From positions 1 to 64,000 of the forward strand of contig JAETNP010000004.1 of NCBI GenBank assembly GCA_021768185.1: a DNA stretch of 64,000 nt. Direction: 5' to 3'. The stretch comes from Oscillospiraceae bacterium. Lineage in GTDB: Bacteria > Bacillota > Clostridia > Oscillospirales > Oscillospiraceae. The notes under the pieces were generated by a model, which was not told where the DNA came from, searched no databases, and saw only the letters and a list, made by a program, of their open reading frames with translations. Below, piece by piece: positions 26,119 to 34,631 of the stretch (position 1 is the stretch's first letter; every line of letters begins with the position of its first letter). The position numbers and the translations under genes were made by a program.

Positions 26119-28685
26119 GAGCGGAGGAGCAGACAAGCCGGCACCTGCTGCTGGCCGTTATGACGACAGTATTCAGCGGAATGCTCATCTTTGTCACCCT
26201 GATTATGGGGTGGGAATTCTGGGCGGTCCTGCTGATGGCGGCAGGTTGTTTCTATGTATGGTTCCTGCATATTGCAAGGGTCGGTTCGGACGTGTTCTAT
26301 GAGAATCTGAGCGCAGGACTGCTGCTGATTGAATTCTTCTTTTTCAACGTGCATGAAAGCAGCCTCTTCGATATACCCGCCGTGGCCAGCATCCTGATCC
26401 TCGCGCTGTTCATGCTGAACAAAAAGTGGGTCCTGTATACAATAGAGGCGCTGTATGTGCTGGCGCTGCTGTACCATGCGCTGATTTTCCATACTATTTC
26501 TCCTCAAATAGAGCCCCGGGAAATATTTCGTCTGGGGCTCGGTGCTGTTGTGACCTTTGGCGGGGCGGCTCTTGCAAGCTATTGGATCAAGCGGCGGAGC
26601 GTACAGCGGCAGTGGTATGAGGACGTGTTTGCGGAGCTGGAAACGGCGGGGAAGCAGAACGCCGTTTTCCTGTCCAATGTGTCCCATGAGCTCCGCACGC
26701 CGATCAACATGGTCATCGGAATCAGCGAGGTGGCCCTTGGCAGGGAGCTTTCTCCGGATCTCCGGGCCGATATGTCGTCCATCAAGCTGGCGGGGAAGCG
26801 TCTGTCCAACCAGATCAACAATATGCTGGACTACACGGAGATCGTAGAGGGGACGCTCAAGCCGGCGAAGGAAGAGTACATGATCACCTCGGTGCTGAAC
26901 GATGTGATTACGACCACCGCGCTGCAGAGCAACCGGCAGCATCTGGAGATGGTGTTTGATATTGATCCCAAGATGCCGGCGGTCCTGGTGGGAGACGCGG
27001 AGAAAATTTCGCACGTGCTCAAAATCCTGGTGGAAAATTCCATCAAATTTACGGAAGAGGGCGGCGTCAACGTCCGGATCGGGTTCCGGCAGGAGGGGTA
27101 CGGCATCAATCTGATCATCGACATCCGCGATACCGGCATCGGCATGACCGATTCCCAGCTGACGCAGATGTACAAGGTCTTTTATCAGGCGGACTCCGGC
27201 AGCAGCCGTTTCGCGGGCGGACTGGGGCTTGGGCTCCCCATTGCCCGGGGGCTGCTGGACGCCATGGGCGCCTTCATTCATTTTGAAGGCAAGGGACAGC
27301 AGGGTCTGCACGCCCATATCGTCATCCCCCAGGGCATCGCGGATGACCGGCCCTGCATCGTGCTCAATCATCCGGAACAGCTTTGCATCGCGTGCTATTT
27401 CAAGCCGGAGAAGTACAGCTGCGACGAGGTTCGGGGATATTATGACGGCCTGATCCTGAATCTGGTGGAAGGCCTTGGTATCAACGGTCATCAGGTTCAC
27501 AATTTTGAAAGCCTGCTCAAATTGCAGCGCAGCTGTCCGCTGACCCATGTGTTCATCGCGCAGGCGGAATATGAGGAGAACCGGGCGTACTATGAGGAGC
27601 TGGCCGGCGGGCTCCGGGTCATCGTAATTGCGGAAAAGGAGTTTGTGCTGGACTCCGGCAGCAGGCTGCTCATTATACATAAGCCCTTTTCCGCCCTTTC
27701 CGTTGCCAATCTGCTCAACGGAGAGATCGGGGAGCGGGGATTCGCGGAGGCCCAGGCCGCAGGGCGGAAGCCCTTCACCTGCGTGGGCGTCCGGGCGCTG
27801 GCGGTGGACGACGAAGAGATGAATCTCGTAGTTGCCAAGGGCGTCCTGGGAAGCTACGGGATCGAGGTGGACACCTGCCTGAGCGGCAAGGAAGCCATCA
27901 CGCGGTGCAGCGAAAACGCTTACGACATTATCTTCCTGGATCACATGATGCCGGGATTTGACGGCGTGGCAACGCTGAAAAAGATCCGTGAGCTTCAGGA
28001 TGGCGCCTATCAGGATCTGCCGGTAATCGCCCTGACTGCCAATACGGTCAGCGGCGCCCGGGAGATGTTCCGCAATGAGGGATTCACGGAGTTTGTCCCG
28101 AAGCCCATTGAGCGCACCGTTTTAGAGCGCGTGCTGCGCAAGGTACTGCCCAAGAGCTGTATCCAATACAGCGTGAAATCCGCAGGCCATGGCGCTCCAG
28201 AGGAAGACGGAAAGACTGCGCCGGCGGAAAAGTCCCAACCGGCGGAAGGCGCGGAGATCTCCGGGAAGGACGTTCTGCCGGAGGCCCCGGCGGAGGAACC
28301 GGCGCGTCTCTATGACCGGCTTGCCCAGGCCGGCGTCAATGTGGAACTCGGGCTGAACTATTGCGGCGGCGAAGAAGCCTTTTTCCTGGAAATGCTGCGG
28401 ATTTTCTGCGCCCAGGGCAAGGAGAAGCACGCGGAGCTGGCCTCTCTGTATGACAGCTCGAATTGGGAGGACTACACCGTCAAAGCCCATGCGCTGAAGA
28501 GTACGTCTCTGACAATCGGCGCGGAAAGTCTTTCCGCCCAGGCGAAGGAGATGGAGCTGGCGGGAAAACGGGGCGACACGGACTATATCCGGGAGCATCA
28601 CGCTGCACTGATGGATGCGTATGAAGCGCTCTGTGGGCATATTGCGGGGATCATACCATATTCTGAAGGGTGGCAGATTTCGTGA
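26115..28685 (+). CDS. Hybrid histidine kinase with receiver and HPt domains
   Basis: 856 residues. About five membrane helices (residues 10-155), HisKA with His191 in SNVSHELRTPINMVIG, HATPase_c (ENSIKFTEEGG, DIRDTGIGM, GLGLGLPIARGL), a degenerate receiver-like region, a full receiver domain (LAVDDEEMN, IIFLDHMMPGFDG, from about residue 557), and a C-terminal HPt domain with His in YTVKAHALKSTSLTIG (about residue 795). It can run a complete phosphorelay within one protein and may hand phosphate to the preceding single receiver. Input signal unknown; there is no large extracellular domain. Confidence 0.85.
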   Translation: MRAEEQTSRHLLLAVMTTVFSGMLIFVTLIMGWEFWAVLLMAAGCFYVWFLHIARVGSDVFYENLSAGLLLIEFFFFNVHESSLFDIPAVASILILALFMLNKKWVLYTIEALYVLALLYHALIFHTISPQIEPREIFRLGLGAVVTFGGAALASYWIKRRSVQRQWYEDVFAELETAGKQNAVFLSNVSHELRTPINMVIGISEVALGRELSPDLRADMSSIKLAGKRLSNQINNMLDYTEIVEGTLKPAKEEYMITSVLNDVITTTALQSNRQHLEMVFDIDPKMPAVLVGDAEKISHVLKILVENSIKFTEEGGVNVRIGFRQEGYGINLIIDIRDTGIGMTDSQLTQMYKVFYQADSGSSRFAGGLGLGLPIARGLLDAMGAFIHFEGKGQQGLHAHIVIPQGIADDRPCIVLNHPEQLCIACYFKPEKYSCDEVRGYYDGLILNLVEGLGINGHQVHNFESLLKLQRSCPLTHVFIAQAEYEENRAYYEELAGGLRVIVIAEKEFVLDSGSRLLIIHKPFSALSVANLLNGEIGERGFAEAQAAGRKPFTCVGVRALAVDDEEMNLVVAKGVLGSYGIEVDTCLSGKEAITRCSENAYDIIFLDHMMPGFDGVATLKKIRELQDGAYQDLPVIALTANTVSGAREMFRNEGFTEFVPKPIERTVLERVLRKVLPKSCIQYSVKSAGHGAPEEDGKTAPAEKSQPAEGAEISGKDVLPEAPAEEPARLYDRLAQAGVNVELGLNYCGGEEAFFLEMLRIFCAQGKEKHAELASLYDSSNWEDYTVKAHALKSTSLTIGAESLSAQAKEMELAGKRGDTDYIREHHAALMDAYEALCGHIAGIIPYSEGWQIS

Positions 28686-31381
28686 TAAAAAAATGGTTTG
28701 AGATTATCACCGATCACCGGATCAGCCTGCGTGAGCGGATGTTCCGCATTGTAACGGGCACCTGCATGGTCGCGCTGACATTTACCCTGTCCATGAGCAG
28801 GAACATCTGGAATATCCTGCTGTTGGCAGCAAGCCTTATCACCATATCGCTCATCGTGAAGCACAGCATTCGGAGGGGCAATATCCGTGCAGGGGCCACA
28901 GCCATCGCGATATTGCTGCTTACGCTGTTCCCCGTCAGCTTTTTCACCACAGGCGGATTTTACAGCGGCGTGCCGGAGTGGTTCGTCTTCTGCTTTGTCT
29001 ATGTCTGCCTCACTCTGCAGGGAAAACGTATGGCCGTATTCTTCGTTCTGTGTACGGCGGAGACGCTGCTCTGCTACGGCCTCGCCTATTATTTCCCGGA
29101 GATTGTCGCCCAGAACGCCCCCCAGCGCTTCTTCTTCAACTCAGCCTTTTCCGTGGTTATGGTGGGACTGCTGGCCTGCGTGCTGCTTATGTTCCTCAGC
29201 AGGATGTACGAGGAGGAAAACGCGCTCTCCCAGCGGCAGAAAAAGGAGATCGAGGAGCTGAACCGGGCGGAGAACAATTTCTTTTCCAGTATGAGCCACG
29301 AGATCCGCACGCCGATCAATACGATCATCGGGCTGAACGAGATCATCCTGCGGGAGGATATTTCGGAGGAAGTGGCGGAGAACGCCAGGAACATCCAGGG
29401 CGCCAGCAAGCTCCTGCTGACGCTGATCAATGATACGCTGGATCTGTCCAAGATCAAATCCGGAAAGATGGAGATCGTCAATGTTTCCTATGAAACAGGC
29501 GCGCTTTTTTCGGAGATCGTCAATATGATATGGATTAAGGCCAAGGAAAAGGGGCTGGAATTCAAGCTCCAGGTGGACCCGTCCATTCCAAGTATGCTCT
29601 GCGGAGACGAGGTGCGCATCAAACAGATCCTTATCAATCTGCTCAATAATGCGGTCAAGTATACCAGCGAGGGGTCGGTCACCCTCTCCGTCCGGTGCGA
29701 GCGCCAGGCGGTCAACAGGGTGCGCGTCTGGTACTCTGTCGAGGACACCGGCCAAGGCGTAAAGAAGGAGAACATTCCCTATATTTTCAACGCCTTCCGG
29801 CGGGTAGACGAGGAAAAGAACCGCTATATCGAGGGAACCGGGCTCGGACTGAGCATCGTTCAGCAGCTGGTAGAGCTGATGGGCGGCGAGATCAGCGTAA
29901 ACAGCGTCTACACCAAGGGATCCAAATTTATTGTCATGCTGGAGCAGGACATCATCGACGATAAAGAGCTGGGGACGTTTACCCTGGCCTCCCGGGCAAG
30001 GGCCCGCGCGGGGGACGCATATCAGAAGAGCTTTGAGGCCCCGGATGCGCATATCCTCGTGGTGGACGACAACGATATGAACCTGATGGTGGTCAGCAAG
30101 CTCCTTGCGGAGACCAAGGTCCATATTGATACGGCCAAGAGCGGGGCCGAGTGTCTGAAGCTGACCCAGAACCACCACTATGACTGCATTCTCATGGATC
30201 ACATGATGCCGGAGATGGACGGGATCGAATGCCTTCACGCGCTGCGGGTGCAGCCGGGCGGTTTGTGCCAGGACGTTCCCGTAGTTGCCCTGACCGCTAA
30301 CGCGGGCAGCGACAATCAGCTTCTTTACCGGAAAGAGGGCTTCAGCGGCTATCTGGCCAAGCCGGTCAGCGGCGCGCTGCTGGAGGCCGCCGTCCTGAGC
30401 ATACTCCCCAAGGAGCTGGTGCTTATCAGCGAGGATGCCAGGCAGTCGGACATTGATAAGGATATTCTGATCTTTGAGCAAGTAAAGAGGCGTTCCGTCC
30501 TGATCACAACGGACAGCGTATGCGACCTCCCGGAATTTCTCAGGAAAGAGCTGGGTATTGCCGTATGCCCCTATTTCGTATGTACGGATGAGGGCCGCTT
30601 CCTGGATGATCGGGAGCTGAAGACCGATGAGCTGCTGGTACACATTGCCAGGGGCCGGACAGGATATTCTCAGCCTCCCGCAGTGGAGGACTACGAGCAG
30701 TTTTTCGCGGAACGGCTGACAGAGGCCCAGAATGTGATCCATATAGCGATGGCGAAGCATGTCAGCGAGGGGTATCAGAACGCCCTTGAGGCGGCAAAAT
30801 CCTTTGAAAACGTTACGGTGGTCGATTCCGGACATCTCTCCAGCAGCATGGGGCTGACGGTGCTGTGCGCCGCCTATATGGCGGAGCATCATGCCGCAAA
30901 GGCGGAAATCGTGGAAGCCGTAAAACGGATGGAGCGCTTTATTTCCTCCGCCTTTATTATCAACAGCACTCATATGATGTGCCAGTCCGGACGGATATCG
31001 AGACAGACCCAGATCCTCTGCGACGCACTGCTGCTGCATCCGGTCCTTGTGCTGAAAAAGAGCAAGATGGTGGTAGGCAGCATGGAAATGGGCAGTTTTT
31101 CCCATGCGGCGAGAAAATATGTCCGAAAGACGCTCCAGGATATCAGAAATATCGACCGGCGCATTCTGTTCATCACATATTGCGGCATGGATGAGAAGCA
31201 GCTCCAGACGATTCAGAACCTGGTGCAGCAGTACTGCCCGTTTGAGCGAATCTATCTGCAGAAGGCTTCTTCCGCCATCGCAAGCAACTGCGGTCCTGGC
31301 TCCTTTGGTCTTCTGTTTATGAGAAGGAATGACGCTGCGGTCTCCTTCTTCCAGGCGCTGACCACGGATACGGCGGTGTAG
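28682..31381 (+). CDS. Hybrid histidine kinase fused to a DegV (fatty-acid-binding) domain
   Basis: 899 residues from GTG 28682, overlapping the preceding stop by four bases (GTGA). Order: about six membrane helices (residues 25-165), short coiled coil, HisKA with His in SSMSHEIRTPINTIIG (about 205), HATPase_c (NLLNNAVKYTSEG, GTGLGLSIVQQLVELMGG), receiver domain (LVVDDNDMN, CILMDHMMPEMDG), then from about residue 603 a complete DegV/FakB domain: SVLITTDSVCDLPEFLRKEL, GRTGYSQPPAVEDYEQFF, VVDSGHLSSSMGL, CQSGRISRQTQI. DegV/FakB proteins bind a fatty acid acyl chain. The frame is continuous through the junction, with no frameshift. The DegV part could sense cytoplasmic fatty acid and control signalling. 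Confidence 0.85.
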   Translation: MIKKWFEIITDHRISLRERMFRIVTGTCMVALTFTLSMSRNIWNILLLAASLITISLIVKHSIRRGNIRAGATAIAILLLTLFPVSFFTTGGFYSGVPEWFVFCFVYVCLTLQGKRMAVFFVLCTAETLLCYGLAYYFPEIVAQNAPQRFFFNSAFSVVMVGLLACVLLMFLSRMYEEENALSQRQKKEIEELNRAENNFFSSMSHEIRTPINTIIGLNEIILREDISEEVAENARNIQGASKLLLTLINDTLDLSKIKSGKMEIVNVSYETGALFSEIVNMIWIKAKEKGLEFKLQVDPSIPSMLCGDEVRIKQILINLLNNAVKYTSEGSVTLSVRCERQAVNRVRVWYSVEDTGQGVKKENIPYIFNAFRRVDEEKNRYIEGTGLGLSIVQQLVELMGGEISVNSVYTKGSKFIVMLEQDIIDDKELGTFTLASRARARAGDAYQKSFEAPDAHILVVDDNDMNLMVVSKLLAETKVHIDTAKSGAECLKLTQNHHYDCILMDHMMPEMDGIECLHALRVQPGGLCQDVPVVALTANAGSDNQLLYRKEGFSGYLAKPVSGALLEAAVLSILPKELVLISEDARQSDIDKDILIFEQVKRRSVLITTDSVCDLPEFLRKELGIAVCPYFVCTDEGRFLDDRELKTDELLVHIARGRTGYSQPPAVEDYEQFFAERLTEAQNVIHIAMAKHVSEGYQNALEAAKSFENVTVVDSGHLSSSMGLTVLCAAYMAEHHAAKAEIVEAVKRMERFISSAFIINSTHMMCQSGRISRQTQILCDALLLHPVLVLKKSKMVVGSMEMGSFSHAARKYVRKTLQDIRNIDRRILFITYCGMDEKQLQTIQNLVQQYCPFERIYLQKASSAIASNCGPGSFGLLFMRRNDAAVSFFQALTTDTAV

Positions 31382-31449
31382 CCTGCACTTGTCCACTGCC
31401 GCCCTTGCCGCGGAACCCGGTGGGGGACTGTACCGCGCCAGAAAAAAAG

Positions 31450-31480
31450 GAGAGGACGGCTTCCATAAGCGTCCTCTCCT
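31450..31480. terminator. Bidirectional terminator
   Basis: GGAGAGGACG (31450-31459) pairs with CGTCCTCTCC (31471-31480), preceded by AAAAAAA and followed by TTGTTATCTTTT. It ends both the rightward kinase operon and the leftward operon whose last gene stops at 31483. Confidence 0.8.
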
Positions 31481-31482
31481 TG

Positions 31483-32055
31483 TTATCTTTTCAGCGCTCT
31501 TCTGAGCAGCGGGACCAGTACCAGCGCAATGGCGCCGCCTGCCAGGGCGGTCACCAGCTGCGGGTAGGAGAACATCGCGGTAAATGCCGCGATCTGGGGC
31601 TCCTTCAGAGGAAGCACCGTACACAGCAGCTTCACTACCAGCAGATACAGCGCCCCAAACTTCGCCGCTGCAGCCAGGAGCCACGCCGCCGCCCGCCGCC
31701 ACAGAGGCAAATCCTTTCCCCCGGCCAGCAGACCCAGAAGCAGCACAAAAATCAGATTCCCCGCCATAATGGCCGGCACCACCGGCGGCAGCTGGGGTCC
31801 AATGCCCAGCAGAAACGCGAACACCGGAGACAGCAGGGCCACCGCGATGCCGCTCCACAGTCCCACCGCCAGGGCGGAGACCGCCAGCACCGCGTTGACG
31901 CAGGTGCCGGTGACATACTGCCCGGCAGGCTTCGTCGCCGCCTGCAGCACGATGAGCAGGGCTGTCATCACGGCAGTCTCCGTCAGGTACCGGGCTCGCC
32001 GGCCTGGGGGATCAGTCCTCCTGCTCCCAGTTGTGCCAGACATTCTGGACGTCAT
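31483..32055 (-). CDS. ECF transporter S component-like membrane protein
   Basis: Up to 190 residues with about five or six hydrophobic helices (LTETAVMTALLIVLQAATK, GSPVFAFLLGIG-like region, LVTALAGGAIALVLVPLL). The opening RYLTETAVMTALLIVLQAAT resembles S components, the substrate-binding subunits of energy-coupling factor vitamin transporters. Start choice is unclear: ATG 32055 has a good GGAGG but overlaps yebC by 44 bases; ATG 31968 would lose part of the first conserved segment. No ECF ATPases lie nearby, so it probably uses a shared module encoded elsewhere. Substrate unknown. Confidence 0.6.
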   Translation of the reverse strand: MTSRMSGTTGSRRTDPPGRRARYLTETAVMTALLIVLQAATKPAGQYVTGTCVNAVLAVSALAVGLWSGIAVALLSPVFAFLLGIGPQLPPVVPAIMAGNLIFVLLLGLLAGGKDLPLWRRAAAWLLAAAAKFGALYLLVVKLLCTVLPLKEPQIAAFTAMFSYPQLVTALAGGAIALVLVPLLRRALKR

Positions 32056-32749
32056 CGTTGTCCTCCAGGAGGTCGATCAGCTTGGTCATGCTTTTGATCT
32101 CCTCCTCGTCGGTGAGCTTGATATAATTCTGGGGCACCATTTCAATGGCGGCCTCGGCAAAAGCGTAGCCCTTGGCCTCCAGAGCGGCGGTAACGGCGTT
32201 GAAATCATCGGGATCGGTGGTGACCTCAAACACGTCCCCGTCGGCCTCGACGTCCGCCGCGCCGCAGTCCAGAGCGTCCATCATGACGGTCTCCTCGTCC
32301 AGATCTCCGTCCTCGTTGTCGATGATGATGACGCCCTTGCGGTCAAAGCTCCAGCTGACGCAGCCGGTAGCACCCAGGCCCTTGCCGTACTTGTCCAGCA
32401 GATGCCGGACTTCGGGGGCGGTGCGGTTGCGGTTGTCCGTGAGGGCCTCCACAATGACGGCTACGCCGCTGGGGCCGTAGCCCTCGTAGACCACCTTCTC
32501 GAAGTTGTCGGTGCTGCCGGCGCCCAGGGCCTTGTCGATGGTGCGCTTGATGTTGTCGTTGGGCATGTTGGCGGCCTTGGCCTTGGCGATGACGGTGGCC
32601 AGGCGGGAGTTGTTGTTGGGGTCGCCGCTGCCGCCCTCCTTCACCGCCACGATCATCTCGCGGGCAATCTTGGTGAACGCCTGGGAGCGCTTGGCGTCTG
32701 CCGCGCCCTTGGTCTTCTGGATATTATGCCATTTGGAATGTCCGGACAT
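32012..32749 (-). CDS. YebC/PmpR-family protein
   Basis: 245 residues from ATG 32749 (AAGGAGG upstream). Classic N-terminus MSGHSKWHNIQKTKGAADAK, then NMPNDNIKRTIDKALG and YEGYGPSGVAVIVEALTDN. Members were described as transcription regulators; more recent work links the family to relief of ribosome stalling. Full length and well conserved, so a functional housekeeping gene. Confidence 0.92.
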   Translation of the reverse strand: MSGHSKWHNIQKTKGAADAKRSQAFTKIAREMIVAVKEGGSGDPNNNSRLATVIAKAKAANMPNDNIKRTIDKALGAGSTDNFEKVVYEGYGPSGVAVIVEALTDNRNRTAPEVRHLLDKYGKGLGATGCVSWSFDRKGVIIIDNEDGDLDEETVMMDALDCGAADVEADGDVFEVTTDPDDFNAVTAALEAKGYAFAEAAIEMVPQNYIKLTDEEEIKSMTKLIDLLEDNDDVQNVWHNWEQED

Positions 32750-32763
32750 TGGAATCGTCCTCC

Positions 32764-33534
32764 TTATACGTAATATTGTATGGCCTCCCGGTGGGAGGCG
32801 GATTTCTGAATTGCAAGCTGGGGGAACTGCGCCCCCAGATAGTTGACCAGCACCGGGCACACCACGTCTTCAGTGGGGAAATGCCCCGCGTCGATCACCG
32901 TCAGGCCCAGGGCCTGAGCGTCTAAAAAATGGTTGTATTTCAGGTCCGCCGTCACAAACGCGTCGCAGCCTATTGCCGCAGCCTCCCACAGGAAGTCCCC
33001 GCAGGCGCCGCCGCCCACCGCGACCTTTCGTATCGGCCTGCCGCCATCCGCGTACCGCATCCCGCTGGGCGAGAGGGCCGCTTTCACTTTGGCAAGGAAC
33101 TCTGGCAAAGGGAGCGCCTCGGGAAGCATCCCGACCCGTTCGATACCGCCCTCCGACAACGGCGCGGCGGTATCCAGCCCCAGAGCGGCGGCGAGGGCGT
33201 CGTTGACGCCGCCTCTGGCGGCATCCAGATTGGTGTGCATACAGACGGCGGACAGTCCCGCCTCCATGAGCCGGAGCAGAAGCCGCCCGGCGGGGTCACG
33301 GTCCGTGACGCTCTTGGCGGGATGGAAGATAAGGGGATGGTGGGACACGATCAGGTCCGCGCCCATGCGTTCCGCTTCCTCCACCACAGCTTCCGTGATA
33401 TCCAGGGATACGAGGATCTTCCGGACCTCCCGGTCCGCCCTGCCCGCCAGCAGGCCCACGTTGTCCCATTCGGCCGCCAGGGCCCTGGGGGCCAGCTTGT
33501 ACAGCGCTGCCTCGATCTCACCTGCCGTTGGCAT
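32764..33534 (-). CDS. Nif3-like dinuclear-metal protein (YqfO/GTP cyclohydrolase 1 type 2 family)
   Basis: 256 residues from ATG 33534. Metal-binding signatures include IVSHHPLIFHPAKSV, CMHTNLDAARGGVNDALA and the C-terminal DAGHFPTEDV. This short form lacks the CutA-like insert found in some members. Biochemical role is not settled. It overlaps trmK by 17 bases; the trmK-Nif3 pair is common in Firmicutes. Confidence 0.88.
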   Translation of the reverse strand: MPTAGEIEAALYKLAPRALAAEWDNVGLLAGRADREVRKILVSLDITEAVVEEAERMGADLIVSHHPLIFHPAKSVTDRDPAGRLLLRLMEAGLSAVCMHTNLDAARGGVNDALAAALGLDTAAPLSEGGIERVGMLPEALPLPEFLAKVKAALSPSGMRYADGGRPIRKVAVGGGACGDFLWEAAAIGCDAFVTADLKYNHFLDAQALGLTVIDAGHFPTEDVVCPVLVNYLGAQFPQLAIQKSASHREAIQYYV

Positions 33535-34225
33535 CGTCCTCCGCCTCCTTCCATACTTCCAGCTGGGCGATCACGCCCAGCAGCCGTTCCCGCTTTCCGG
33601 CCATGTCCGGGTCTCTGGCCTTCGCCAGCCCCGCCGCCGCCCTGCGCAGCCGCAGCAGCCGGTCCGCTATGTAGAGTCCCCGCAGAGGATCGCCCTCCAG
33701 CCGGACCCCGCCCCAGGCCTGGGCGTCGGATACGGGCGGCATCTCACCGCCCTGAACGGTCAGGATAGGGTACAGCACGCCTTTGTCCTGGACCAGCCGC
33801 TCCGCCAGGACGGCGTATCCGTTCTCCGGCAGGAAGGGGCGCAGCACTTCCGCCTTGCTCATGGGCTGGAGCAGCAGCAGGGGTCCCGCCCGGCTCCAAG
33901 GCGCGGCGGCCAGAATCTCCGTAATGGCGTCGCCCCCCATTCCGGCAATGACGATCACCTCCGCCTCCCCGGGTTCCAGAACGGACAGGCCGTCCCCCAG
34001 CCGGAAGTCCAGCTTCTCCGTCACGCCGTACTGCTCAGCGGTGCGGCGGGCGTGCTCCAGGGGCAGCGGACCGATATCGGCGGCAACGGCCCGCCGGATT
34101 CTGCCCTCCAGCAGGAGAGACACGGGGACGTATCCATGGTCCGTCCCAATATCGGCAAGGCATTCGCAGACCTCCGGGACCAGCCCGGCGATGGCCCCCA
34201 GGCGAGGGCTCAGTTCCAGCTTCAC
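33518..34225 (-). CDS. trmK: tRNA (adenine(22)-N1)-methyltransferase
   Basis: 235 residues from ATG 34225. SAM-binding motif LADIGTDHGYVPVSLLLEG, then AADIGPLPLEHARRT and VIVIAGMGGDAITEIL, the TrmK pattern. It makes m1A22 in tRNA. Co-transcribed with the Nif3-like gene. Confidence 0.88.
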   Translation of the reverse strand: MKLELSPRLGAIAGLVPEVCECLADIGTDHGYVPVSLLLEGRIRRAVAADIGPLPLEHARRTAEQYGVTEKLDFRLGDGLSVLEPGEAEVIVIAGMGGDAITEILAAAPWSRAGPLLLLQPMSKAEVLRPFLPENGYAVLAERLVQDKGVLYPILTVQGGEMPPVSDAQAWGGVRLEGDPLRGLYIADRLLRLRRAAAGLAKARDPDMAGKRERLLGVIAQLEVWKEAEDDANGR

Positions 34226-34312
34226 CGCTGTCTCCCTCCCTTCCGGCGCGGTCTGGAAAACCCAATGAGGGACTCATAGGATAAGCTATGAGTCCCTGTC
34301 TATTGGTCTCGT

Positions 34313-34513
34313 TTACTTGTTGGCCTCGGCGTTGACGGCCTCCAGCAGCTTCTCCACATCCACGCCATGCACGGCGCAAGCCTCGGCGACAGTCTCGCCC
34401 CGGCTGCTGGGGCAGCCCAGGCAGTGCATACCGATGGACAGGAAGATGGGCGCGGTCTGGGGCGCCATATCCAGAATATCGCCGATAATCGTATCTTTCG
34501 TGATGGTGACCAT
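34313..34513 (-). CDS. DUF1858 small redox-disulfide domain protein
   Basis: 66 residues from ATG 34513 with GGAGGTATTTCCC before it. The conserved motif GMHCLGCPSSRGETVAEAC contains a CxxC pair. DUF1858 proteins are small hybrid-cluster-associated disulfide proteins of unclear role. It has its own promoter (34569-34597) with an operator-like inverted repeat. Confidence 0.85.
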   Translation of the reverse strand: MVTITKDTIIGDILDMAPQTAPIFLSIGMHCLGCPSSRGETVAEACAVHGVDVEKLLEAVNAEANK

Positions 34514-34558
34514 GGGAAATACCTCCAAGTTATTTTTCTACAGGCTTCTGTCTGGTTT

Positions 34559-34597
34559 CAGCGGAATTAGTATACCCCAATATTCCGCTGATTTCAA
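34559..34597 (-). promoter_or_regulatory. Promoter with operator for the DUF1858 gene
   Basis: Read on the minus strand: TTGAAA (34592-34597), 17-base spacer, TATACT (34569-34574). A 9-bp inverted repeat CAGCGGAAT/ATTCCGCTG (34559-34567 and 34582-34590) brackets the -10, so a dimeric regulator could block it. Confidence 0.65.
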
Positions 34598-34631
34598 TAC
34601 CTTTTTCGATTTTGTCCCCTATTGGCGCCTT

